From: a bacterium
GTDB lineage: Bacteria; JACRDZ01; JAJRWM01
Direction: 5' to 3'
Length of the DNA stretch: 7,463 bases
Assembly (NCBI GenBank): GCA_024276815.1
Contig: JAJRWM010000221.1
Span: forward strand, 1-7,463
Made by a program: the position numbers and the translations under genes. Positions 1 to 5,708 of the stretch are shown in pieces. The notes beneath the pieces were generated by a model, which was not told where the DNA came from, did not search any database, and saw only the letters and a program-made list of their open reading frames with translations. How positions within the stretch are numbered: the stretch's first letter is position 1; each line of letters opens with the position of its first letter.

Positions 1-20
1 AAAAAACTTAAAAATCAAGG

Positions 21-52
21 GTTTGAGAAATTATTTCATCTGAATTTCAAAC
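21..52. repeat. AT-rich imperfect inverted repeat in the comEA leader
   Basis: GTTT plus GAAATT (21-24, 27-32) pair with AATTTC plus AAAC (43-52), giving ten base pairs with a two-base bulge (25-26) around a ten-base loop. It lies about 130 bases before the first gene. There is no T-run after it, so a terminator for an upstream gene outside the window is possible but unproven; a protein-binding site is equally possible. Nothing in 1-182 looks coding. Confidence 0.35.
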
Positions 53-62
53 AAATCAGAAT

Positions 63-108
63 GAACCTGACCCCGCCAGCTTGGCTACGGGGGGGGGCGG
101 ACAGGTTC
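63..108. repeat. 46-bp GC-rich palindromic element with a G9 run
   Basis: GAACCTG (63-69) is the exact reverse complement of CAGGTTC (102-108). Inside, CCGCC (73-77) can pair with GGCGG (96-100), or alternatively CCCCG (71-75) with CGGGG (88-92) plus CCA/TGG (76-78/82-84), so two competing hairpins are possible. A run of nine G (89-97) sits in the 3' arm. The compact, self-complementary, intergenic form resembles REP-like elements, but I see only one copy here. It lies 75 bases upstream of the comEA-like gene and could also affect read-through into it. Confidence 0.5.
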
Positions 109-182
109 GTATAGATTAGCGTTTTTAAATTCTTTCAGGTTGTTAACGTTATTTTGCCATAGGGGACAGTTTAGGAGAGATC

Positions 183-566
183 ATGCTGACGAAAACCGAA
201 AAACGACTGTATCTTTACCTGGCCCTGCTGATCTTAATCCTGAGTTTGATTAAATTGATCCAGCCTCCCCTGGCGCGTCTTACCGTTAAAAAGGATCATA
301 CCGTTCAGGAAAAGGTATCGCTGAACGCGGCTTCAAAGAAACAATTGGAAAGCGTTAAGGGAATCGGGCCGGTTTTAGCGGGAAGAATAATCAGCCGCCG
401 CCGGACGCTTAACGGCTTCCGAAGCTGGGAGGACGTTTTATCCGTACAAGGGATCGGGGATAACACGCTGAAAGTCCTTAAGCTGGGACTACGCCTTGAA
501 GAAACATCGGCCGGGAGTGTCAAGAATAGTTCGCGTATGGACGAAATTAAAGAGAAAAAGAGATAG
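183..566 (+). CDS. ComEA-type helix-hairpin-helix protein, membrane-anchored
   Basis: A 127-residue protein with one N-terminal hydrophobic segment (about residues 9-26, rich in Leu and Ile) after a short basic stretch, then a tandem helix-hairpin-helix module at about 45-105. The module shows the ComEA pattern: an N-A-A start (48-50), a first hairpin with Gly-Ile-Gly at 60-62, and a second with Gly-Ile-Gly at 90-92. The last 20 residues are charged and probably unstructured. In the family this fold binds DNA without sequence preference; full ComEA is the membrane DNA receptor in transformation, but short forms occur in many bacteria without proven competence, so the role here is inferred only. 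ATG 183 is chosen because AGGAG lies at 173-177, five bases upstream. The gene ends six bases before the next one, so the two are probably co-transcribed. Confidence 0.85.
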   Translation: MLTKTEKRLYLYLALLILILSLIKLIQPPLARLTVKKDHTVQEKVSLNAASKKQLESVKGIGPVLAGRIISRRRTLNGFRSWEDVLSVQGIGDNTLKVLKLGLRLEETSAGSVKNSSRMDEIKEKKR

Positions 567-572
567 GCTGTT

Positions 573-1595
573 ATGATTATTTACCTGGTTGTTTTCAGCG
601 TTTCCTTGTTATTCTCATATATCCTGACGCCTCTTTTCCGGGATATCGGTTCCAGCCAGCAAATTGTTGATATCCCTGATACGGAAATAAAGGCTCATAA
701 AAAACCGGTTCCCTATCTGGGCGGCGCGGCGATATTTCTCAGCTTCTGTGTTGGTCTTGCCGTTTATACTTTCTACGCCAGCCGGGTCCACCATCACCTG
801 CTGGGAATCATTCTCGGCAGTCTGGTTATCGTCACGCTGGGGTTCCTTGACGATCTCTATCGGCTTTCCCCGGCTGTCAAACTGGCGGTTCAGGTCTTGT
901 CAGTTATAGTGCTGATTAAATTCAACGTTTATCTGAAGATAATTTTCCTGCCGCACTGGCTGAATATCGGCCTGACCTTTTTGTGGGTGCTTGGCATTAC
1001 CAACGCTCTGAATATTATTGATATTATGGACGGTCTTTCGGCCGGAGTCACCTTTATCGCCGGAGCCACCTTTTTGTTCGTGGCCTTACCCAGCGGTCAG
1101 GCGCTGGTGCTAAGCTTAAGCGCCGCCATCTGCGGCGCGGTCTTAGGGTTCCTGAGATATAACTTTCATCCGGCGCAAATCTACATGGGGGGTATGGGGG
1201 CACTTTTTATCGGTTTTATTTTAGCGGCTATCGCTCTGGAAGAAAGTTACACCGCCGTTAACAATATCGCGCTTCTGAGTCCCCTGCTCATTTTGGGGAT
1301 ACCGATTTATGATACCTGCCTGGTGGTTGTTTTACGTCTTCTGGGCGGGAAGAATCCCCTGTATGGCTCGAACGATCATTTCGCCTTGCGCCTGGAAGCC
1401 TGCGGGATCAAACAAAAGCACACGGTTTATATTATTTACCTGATTTGCATAATTCTGGGGCAGGCTTCGTATATCGCGACCACGGTTAATATTTACGGCG
1501 CCATCTTTACTTACATTCTGGTGCTCATAACCTCGTTAATCGGCGGCATCGCTTTGAGCGCGGTCAAGGTGCGGCGCGGTCAAAACCCATCATGA
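573..1595 (+). CDS. WecA/MraY-family polyprenyl-phosphate sugar-1-phosphate transferase
   Basis: A 340-residue polytopic membrane protein with about ten hydrophobic segments, the usual size for WecA-like members of the PNPT superfamily. These enzymes move a sugar-1-phosphate (often GlcNAc-1-P) from UDP-sugar to undecaprenyl phosphate on the cytoplasmic face, starting O-antigen or other glycan synthesis. Visible motifs: V-D-I-P (32-35) with the basic H-K-K-P and G-G (42-51); the Asp-Asp pair 93-94; N-A-L-N-I-I-D-I-M-D-G-L (144-155) keeping both Asp; N-F-H-P (197-200); and D-H-F-A-L-R-L (268-274) in the last cytoplasmic loop. Odd: the segment normally read MGDxGS is M-G-G-M-G-A (205-210), so the Asp that binds the catalytic metal in MraY is replaced by Gly207. 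The substrate cannot be told from sequence. The Shine-Dalgarno is weak (AGG near 565), so translation may be coupled to the preceding gene. Confidence 0.85.
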   Translation: MIIYLVVFSVSLLFSYILTPLFRDIGSSQQIVDIPDTEIKAHKKPVPYLGGAAIFLSFCVGLAVYTFYASRVHHHLLGIILGSLVIVTLGFLDDLYRLSPAVKLAVQVLSVIVLIKFNVYLKIIFLPHWLNIGLTFLWVLGITNALNIIDIMDGLSAGVTFIAGATFLFVALPSGQALVLSLSAAICGAVLGFLRYNFHPAQIYMGGMGALFIGFILAAIALEESYTAVNNIALLSPLLILGIPIYDTCLVVVLRLLGGKNPLYGSNDHFALRLEACGIKQKHTVYIIYLICIILGQASYIATTVNIYGAIFTYILVLITSLIGGIALSAVKVRRGQNPS

Positions 1596-1699
1596 AAAAA
1601 GCGGCTTTTCTTATCAATCGAGCGGTTTTTCCAGTCCTTACAACTTAATTGAATCTAATTGATTTGAGTTCCCGTCTAACGTTCTGGAGGTGATGGCTT

Positions 1700-1867
1700 A
1701 TGTATGAAATGCTTAACCAGAGGCTTCAGCAATTGATTATTGAACGAGAAGAATTGATAAAATCTTTACCCGCCCACTCAGTTCCGGTTTCGCTGGTGAT
1801 GGAACTTGAGGAGCTTGAGGAGAAAATCGCTGTTTTGCAGACTCGTACCGATCAAATGAAGAACTGA
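1700..1867 (+). CDS. 55-residue coiled-coil protein, unknown function
   Basis: ATG 1700 is preceded by a strong Shine-Dalgarno, GGAGGTGA at 1686-1693, and opens a 55-codon frame ending with TGA at 1865-1867. The protein is charged and mostly helical in composition: residues 1-22 (many Gln, Glu, Leu and Ile) and 31-52 (a Glu/Leu-rich heptad-like stretch) flank a Pro-containing turn near 24-30, which suggests a small helical hairpin or coiled coil. It has no signal peptide, membrane segment or cysteines. An ATG at 1693 is rejected because it meets TGA after four codons. I do not recognise the family. The 104-base gap after the transferase has no clear terminator; it contains two copies of TAATTGA ten bases apart (1646 and 1656). 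The gene is followed at once by a structured non-coding stretch. Confidence 0.65.
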   Translation: MYEMLNQRLQQLIIEREELIKSLPAHSVPVSLVMELEELEEKIAVLQTRTDQMKN

Positions 1868-2030
1868 ACCGGCGGCGGAAGGGCTCCTTACCAGCTCCGG
1901 TATCAGGGCGGCAGCATCGCCGGCAATCAGGCGGATTGGCGAGAAGTGGGGCCGCCGGTGCATAACTGGAGCCGGACTATTTCACAGTTGGTAATTTGGA
2001 GTTTGCCTGTTGCCCTGATCGGGAAAGAGC
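1868..2030 (+). other. structured intergenic region with nested inverted repeats
   Basis: This 163-base GC-rich stretch directly follows a stop codon and has no supported gene. ACCGGCGGC (1868-1876) is the perfect complement of GCCGCCGGT (1951-1959). Nested inside is a hairpin: TCGCC and AATC (1917-1921, 1925-1928) pair with GATT and GGCGA (1934-1942), with a three-base bulge and a five-base loop. A longer-range pair, ATCAGGGCGGCAG (1902-1914) with CTGTTGCCCTGAT (2007-2019), gives 13 pairs including two G-U pairs and crosses the first one, so alternative folds or a pseudoknot are possible. It may be a small RNA, an untranslated 3' region with a terminator function, or a chance result of GC-rich sequence. 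No known riboswitch signature is visible. Confidence 0.35.
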
Positions 2031-2059
2031 TTGACCTTTTGGGGAAAGATAACTATACT
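2031..2059 (+). promoter_or_regulatory. sigma-70-type promoter for the zinc ribbon-lapA-lapB-SPOR operon
   Basis: TTGACC (2031-2036) and TATACT (2054-2059) are each one base from the consensus and are spaced by exactly 17 bases. Transcription would start near 2066, leaving about 42 bases of leader before the ATG at 2108. It is the best promoter upstream of the four-gene run that follows. Confidence 0.7.
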
Positions 2060-2107
2060 CTATTTAGATGGTTGTGCAAAAGATAAGAAAAGGAGAGCCG
2101 GCCCAGG

Positions 2108-2275
2108 ATGAAGACCTCTTTCATCACTTGTATTGATTGCGGTGAAATAACTCCGGTGCCAAGGAAAAAAGGAGTTAATAATGTTCTTCGCTGTCAGGAG
2201 TGTGACGAGAAATATTTCGAGGAAATCATGGATAACGTTAATGACTTCGCAGATAATATTATCGAAGAGGCCTGA
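2108..2275 (+). CDS. 55-residue zinc-ribbon protein upstream of lapA
   Basis: A 55-codon frame with two Cys-x-x-Cys pairs (Cys8/Cys11 and Cys29/Cys32) separated by 17 residues, the spacing of a small zinc ribbon. A basic turn with Pro-Arg-Lys-Lys (18-21) lies between the pairs, and the C-terminal third is acidic and probably helical (Glu, Asp, Asn and Ile rich, ending in Glu-Glu-Ala). There is no signal peptide or membrane segment, so it is probably cytoplasmic. An in-frame TAA at 2084 rules out a longer start; AGGAG at 2091-2095 lies 12 bases from ATG 2108, rather far, with AGG closer at 2105. It is the first gene after a good promoter and ends two bases before lapA. Function unknown: the fold could bind nucleic acid, a protein partner or act as a redox or metal switch. 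Real gene likely from its Cys pattern and tight spacing. Confidence 0.7.
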   Translation: MKTSFITCIDCGEITPVPRKKGVNNVLRCQECDEKYFEEIMDNVNDFADNIIEEA

Positions 2276-2277
2276 GC

Positions 2278-2622
2278 GTGGAGTGGAAATCCCTCATCAT
2301 TCTGGTGCTGGTACTGTTTTTTATCAGCTTCGCCTTGCAGAATCCAGGCGAGACCGTCGTTAAATTCCTCACCTGGCATTCTCCATCTGTCCCCTTGGTA
2401 TACCTGCTTGTTTTCAGCCTGGGGCTGGGCATTATTATCGCCAGACTGCTCGGTATGATTAAAAGGATCAAGCTCCACAACGAGATACGCCGTTTGAAGA
2501 AAAAAATTAAATCCCAGGATGATGAGTTGAAGCGGTTGCGCACACTTTCTCTGATCAGCACTCCTCAAAACAACGAAATTCTTGATCCGACCGAGGCGCC
2601 CACTGAAAATGTTTCTGACTAA
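2278..2622 (+). CDS. lapA: LapA (DUF1049) inner-membrane protein
   Basis: A 114-residue protein with the LapA/DUF1049 layout: a first membrane helix (about 5-21), the typical A-L-Q-N-P-G-E-T motif (19-26) leading into a short extracytoplasmic strand with F-L-T-W-H (30-34), then a second helix after S-V-P-L-V (37-62) and a cytoplasmic coiled coil rich in Arg, Lys and Leu (about 63-93). The tail of about 20 residues is acidic and polar. In E. coli LapA is the membrane partner of LapB, and both act with FtsH to set LpxC level and thus LPS synthesis. The start is GTG at 2278; GAGG at 2267-2270 gives a seven-base spacing. It follows the zinc-ribbon gene by two bases and its 3' end overlaps the lapB start by 14 bases, so translation is probably coupled. 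Confidence 0.85.
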   Translation: MEWKSLIILVLVLFFISFALQNPGETVVKFLTWHSPSVPLVYLLVFSLGLGIIIARLLGMIKRIKLHNEIRRLKKKIKSQDDELKRLRTLSLISTPQNNEILDPTEAPTENVSD

Positions 2623-3682
2623 AAAAGCAAAAGACGAACAAGCCTTCAGTAATGGTCTGCTGGCCGTAATTGATAAGAATTACCCGCTGGCCATCGAACT
2701 TTTAACCCGGGCGGCGGAACTGGACCACCATAACGCGACGGCCTTTTTGGTGCTGGGCAACATCTACCGGCTGGTTGGCCAGGTCAGCCGGGCGGTCAAC
2801 ATCCACGAGCCGTTGACCTTGCGAAAACACCTTGCCTCTCAAGACAAGCTGAAAATATACCTGGCGCTGGCAGAAGATTATCAAGCGCTCGGGCATGTTG
2901 AAAAAGCGATTGAAAATCAGCGCAAAGCGATTGCGCTGGACAATAAGAACACCGTCCTGAAGAAAGCCCTTTTTTATTACCTCAAAAAACAAAAACGCTG
3001 GGAAGACGCTTTCGCTGTCTGGGAGAGCGTTCGCAAGCTTGATAAAAGCGAGCCGGTGAGTGTCCTGGCCTACCTGGAAGTGGAAATGGCGGAAACGGCT
3101 TTCAGAAACAATGAGAACCGGACGGCCGAGAAAAAAGTGAGGCAGGCCTTGAACCTCTATTCTGAATGTATTCCGGCCAGGCTGTTAAAAGGCGACCTGT
3201 ACCAGGCCGCCCAAAAAGATGAAGCGGCCTTCAAGGAGTGGGCGTAAATAATAGACCTTCGTCCCCGGCTGGCGTTTTTGACCTATCAGCGTCTGGAAAA
3301 AAACCTGTTTAAAAGAAACGACTACGATAAAATGCTGGAACTTTATCAAAAAACTTTGAAAACCTGTCCCAAGTGTATCGAAACTAGGCTATCGTTGGCC
3401 GATTTCTGGATTAAGCGGGGAAACTTTAACGAAGCCATTAATCAATTGACGGAAGCAAAAAACCTTCAGCCGGACTCAAAACGTATTAGCTACCATTTGT
3501 TGAAATTGATGCTTGAGCGCAATATGTATGAGCCGGCGAAAACAGAACTGGAAAATCTCATTAATGACGCCGGGGAAACAGAAGACGTTTTCTCCTGCGG
3601 CGAATGTCATTATAGCCAGCGCGAGTTTTTCTTTCAATGTCCGGGATGTGGAAGCTATGAAACAGTCCAGAACTATTTTTAA
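2609..3682 (+). pseudogene. lapB: lapB, TPR and rubredoxin-like LPS regulator, with an in-frame TAA
   Basis: One open frame of 357 sense codons is broken only by TAA at 3245-3247 (codon 213). Before it lie TPR-like repeats beginning A-F-S-N-G-L-L (residues 12-18), including a L-G-N-I-Y-R-L-V-G stretch and the I-H-E-P segment typical of LapB. After it the same frame continues with more TPR helices (about 225-310) and a C-terminal rubredoxin-like metal site, Cys330-x-x-Cys333 and Cys344-Pro-Gly-Cys347. In E. coli LapB (YciM, 389 residues) this domain is needed for LpxC control by FtsH. Start: ATG 2609 overlapping lapA; an upstream TTG (2582) is less likely. Unlike the E. coli protein there is no N-terminal membrane helix. 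The stop could come from AAA to TAA by one base. Reinitiation at TTG 3278 or ATG 3332 lacks a Shine-Dalgarno. No second lesion is seen, so a recent mutation or sequence error fits best. Confidence 0.8.
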
Positions 3683-4700
3683 GCGTTTTCTTCTCCAACC
3701 GGTATTTTGGGCGGTCATCCTGCTGGCCGCGGTAAGCGTTTACGCTCAGGATGGCGGCCTGAAAATTTACCGGGAAGCCAAGACCAGATACGACCAAAAG
3801 AAATTCGAGGAAGCGGCTCTTCTTTTCCAGAAATATATTGATTCTTATCCTGACGCTGACTATACGCCGGAGAGCTATTATTACCTGGCCGGGCTTCAGG
3901 AAGACTTTGAACTGACGAAAGCCTTTTACCAAAAGATAATCGATGATTTCCCCCAATCCCGGCTTGTTGATGACGCCTATTATCAGCTTGGTATGACTCA
4001 ACTTCTGACGGGACAGAATGAACGTGCTTTGGAGAGCTTTAAAAAGCTGCTTGAAGCCTTTCCCACCAGTCCCTGGTCTGATAAAGCGCAATACCAGTAT
4101 GGCAAAACCAAGCTGGTTTTGAACCGGATCGCTGAGGCGAAAACCGCTTTTCAAAAACTTGTCAGAGAGTATCCGGGAAGCCCGGAAATCCCCCTGGCGA
4201 TCATCGGGTTGGCTGATTGCTTCAAAAAAGAGAATCTCCATTATGAAGCGCTCAAAGAACTGCTTGGTTTCGATAAACTTTACCCTGAGAGCGATTTACA
4301 GGGACTGGTTTATTTCAACATCGCTGAGTGCTACCGGGCGCTGGGCGACAATGAAAAGGCCGACAGTTATTACCAAAAAGTGGTCAGCCTGTATCCCGAC
4401 AGTTTTGAAGCGGAGGAAGCCAACAAGAGGATCCTGTCAGCCACGGAAGAGTCCGCCGCCTATTTCAGCGTGCAACTGGGCGCTTTCTCAAAAATGGATA
4501 ACGCCCGGCGCTTAAAGGAAAAAATGATTGACAAGGGCTTCAAGGGTGTTCACGTTGAAGTTCTTAAGCGAAACAACGCTGTGTTGTACCTGGTTCGTGT
4601 TGGTCATTTCAGGGATAAAGCGCCGGCGGAAAAACTCTTGCGTCAGCTCCGGCGGGAAGAACGGCTCACCCCGAGAATAGTTTTCAACCCGGCAAAATGA
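3657..4700 (+). CDS. secreted TPR-repeat protein with C-terminal SPOR domain
   Basis: A 347-residue protein. Residues 1-30 form a signal peptide: basic start, hydrophobic core, and a likely cut after Val-Tyr-Ala30. There is no Cys after the cut, so it is not a lipoprotein. Residues about 35-255 hold tetratricopeptide-like repeats of the BamD/CpoB kind, each ending in a Y-P or F-P turn (for example near 59-60, 96-97, 134-135, 170-171). Residues 267-344 are a SPOR domain: a Y-F-S-V-Q-L-G-A-F start (269-277) and a V-G-H-F match (319-322). SPOR domains bind denuded peptidoglycan at division sites; TPR proteins of this kind scaffold envelope complexes, so a periplasmic cell-wall or division role is inferred. 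ATG 3657 is preferred over a much longer frame start at 3513 because it gives the clean signal peptide; GTG 3648 is possible. It overlaps the lapB end by 26 bases. Confidence 0.85.
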   Translation: MKQSRTIFKRFLLQPVFWAVILLAAVSVYAQDGGLKIYREAKTRYDQKKFEEAALLFQKYIDSYPDADYTPESYYYLAGLQEDFELTKAFYQKIIDDFPQSRLVDDAYYQLGMTQLLTGQNERALESFKKLLEAFPTSPWSDKAQYQYGKTKLVLNRIAEAKTAFQKLVREYPGSPEIPLAIIGLADCFKKENLHYEALKELLGFDKLYPESDLQGLVYFNIAECYRALGDNEKADSYYQKVVSLYPDSFEAEEANKRILSATEESAAYFSVQLGAFSKMDNARRLKEKMIDKGFKGVHVEVLKRNNAVLYLVRVGHFRDKAPAEKLLRQLRREERLTPRIVFNPAK

Positions 4701-4730
4701 ACCGCCCTGTTTGCCGGACGGGCTATTTAT
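4689..4730. terminator. putative terminator after the lapAB-SPOR operon
   Basis: CCGGCAAA (4689-4696) is the perfect complement of TTTGCCGG (4710-4717) with a 13-base loop that includes the stop codon. An alternative hairpin pairs GCCC (4704-4707) with GGGC (4720-4723) plus three inner pairs and is followed by the T/A-rich TATTTATT. GGGCTAT (4720-4726) also pairs with ATAGCCC (4749-4755). The converging genes on both sides make a two-way terminator reasonable, but no long T-run is present, so this is tentative. Confidence 0.4.
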
Positions 4731-4788
4731 TCAGAACAACTCCGCGTGATAGCCCCGGACAGAACCTTGCCAAAGGCCGCGATACGTT

Positions 4789-5538
4789 TTAGACCCACTG
4801 GCCTTTCGTTGTCCTGCGCCGGCTGTTGCCAATCGCCCGGGTAACGCTCAGGTAGGCGGCGTCAGCGAGCAGTTCGCCCATTTTGGCGTGTCCGCCGGTG
4901 TATTTGACCTGCGGGCCGGCCCCTTTCACGATGATCAGATTATCGGTGCCGGTGCCGGTGGCGATAACTCCCGGCGTAAAAGAGCTTTCAACTTTCAAAT
5001 CAGCCAGAGCCGCGGATTTGGCCTCAGTCGCCGTAATGATTGAACGGGCCATGGCGCTGTCGGTAAGAGCCGCGTTGGTGAGGATAATCAGGTTAATCGT
5101 GCCCAGCTTGGTGAATTGTCCATCTCGTTCGACACTGGCGCTTTTATCCAGGCCGGCCCTTAAAGCGTTGGTTTCAACGCCGGCGGTAGCGATAGCAGTA
5201 ACCTGGAATTCTTCATAACCACAGGTATTTACAGACAGGTTATCCATGTCCACGCCGGTTGAGAGCATAGCGACTTCAGAGCGTTTCAAACCAAGGTCAC
5301 GGCAAATTTCCTGTTCGAAGTCCTCCCAGTGCGCATGCACATATTCCCAGAGGCTTGGCGGATTGGAATGATTGAGAAGATATCGCGTTTCTTTGAACCC
5401 GTCACGGGTAGACAATACCCGGTGAATGTTTTGGAGGTTCACGACCAGGGTTTTTACCGGTATCGCCCGGTACTCATGATAGGCAATTTTCGTCTCGGCT
5501 GAATAATATTTAACGGATTCGAGCAAACGTTCTTCCAT
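4789..5538 (-). CDS. cbiZ: adenosylcobinamide amidohydrolase CbiZ
   Basis: A 249-residue cytoplasmic protein with CbiZ-family motifs in order: T-A-G-V-E-T-N-A-L-R-A-G (118-129), L-G-T-I-N-L-I-I-L (145-153), A-L-T-D-S-A-M-A-R (157-165), T-E-A-K-S-A-A-L (171-178), and the hallmark A-T-G-T-G-T-D-N (193-200), followed by Y-T-G-G-H-A-K-M-G-E (213-222). CbiZ removes the aminopropanol linker from adenosylcobinamide to give adenosylcobyric acid, letting the cell re-use incomplete corrinoids taken up from outside. ATG at 5538 is the first possible start, since a stop codon lies six bases upstream in frame; no Shine-Dalgarno is visible before it. The gene stands alone, converges on the SPOR gene and diverges from ftsK. 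No B12-box or other cobalamin riboswitch was seen upstream, and no other cobalamin or ABC uptake gene is in the window. Confidence 0.9.
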   Translation of the reverse strand: MEERLLESVKYYSAETKIAYHEYRAIPVKTLVVNLQNIHRVLSTRDGFKETRYLLNHSNPPSLWEYVHAHWEDFEQEICRDLGLKRSEVAMLSTGVDMDNLSVNTCGYEEFQVTAIATAGVETNALRAGLDKSASVERDGQFTKLGTINLIILTNAALTDSAMARSIITATEAKSAALADLKVESSFTPGVIATGTGTDNLIIVKGAGPQVKYTGGHAKMGELLADAAYLSVTRAIGNSRRRTTKGQWV

Positions 5539-5546
5539 GTGTTATG

Positions 5547-5575
5547 TTTATACAATTTACCCTGGCAATTTACAA
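5547..5575 (-). promoter_or_regulatory. putative cbiZ promoter, close to the start codon
   Basis: Read on the - strand, TTGTAA (5575-5570) and TATAAA (5552-5547) are spaced by 17 bases. The -10 box ends only eight bases before the cbiZ ATG, so a normal start site would place the 5' end of the mRNA at or next to the ATG. This fits the lack of a Shine-Dalgarno. The region is AT-rich, so a chance match is possible. Confidence 0.45.
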
Positions 5576-5648
5576 GTTATATTTTTTGAAGTTCCCCACG
5601 CCCCACTTTAAAAGAACGCGTTTGCCCTGCCTTTTGCTTTTGGGAGAC

Positions 5649-5677
5649 TTGACAGAAAGGGCTGAATTTGGTATTAT
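5649..5677 (+). promoter_or_regulatory. sigma-70-type promoter for ftsK
   Basis: A perfect TTGACA (5649-5654) is followed after exactly 17 bases by TATTAT (5672-5677), one base from consensus. Transcription would begin near 5684, giving an 80-base leader to the ftsK ATG. The match is strong enough that I consider this the main ftsK promoter. Confidence 0.7.
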
Positions 5678-5708
5678 TTATGATGAGGTTTTTATATGCG
5701 AAAACCGG

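Noticed and set aside
1602-1640. Terminator after the WecA-like gene
   Set aside because: T-runs are present, but the only hairpins have too small a loop or too few pairs to be credible.
1778-1963. 61-codon - strand frame over the coiled-coil gene end and the structured region
   Set aside because: There is no ribosome site or known motif, and it overlaps a + strand gene with a strong Shine-Dalgarno.
3245-3247. Genome-wide reassignment of TAA as a sense codon
   Set aside because: lapA, lapB itself at 3682 and cbiZ all end with TAA at the expected protein length.
3513-3656. Longer N-terminus for the SPOR protein
   Set aside because: It overlaps the lapB zinc domain in another frame and would bury the signal peptide; ATG 3657 gives a normal secreted protein.
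3561-4241. 226-codon - strand frame
   Set aside because: It lies antisense to lapB and the TPR-SPOR gene, shows no recognisable motif, and the opposite strand has clear protein families.
5539-5640. Cobalamin riboswitch upstream of cbiZ
   Set aside because: No B12-box (GCCACTG) or related pattern was found on the - strand and the space before the start is too short.
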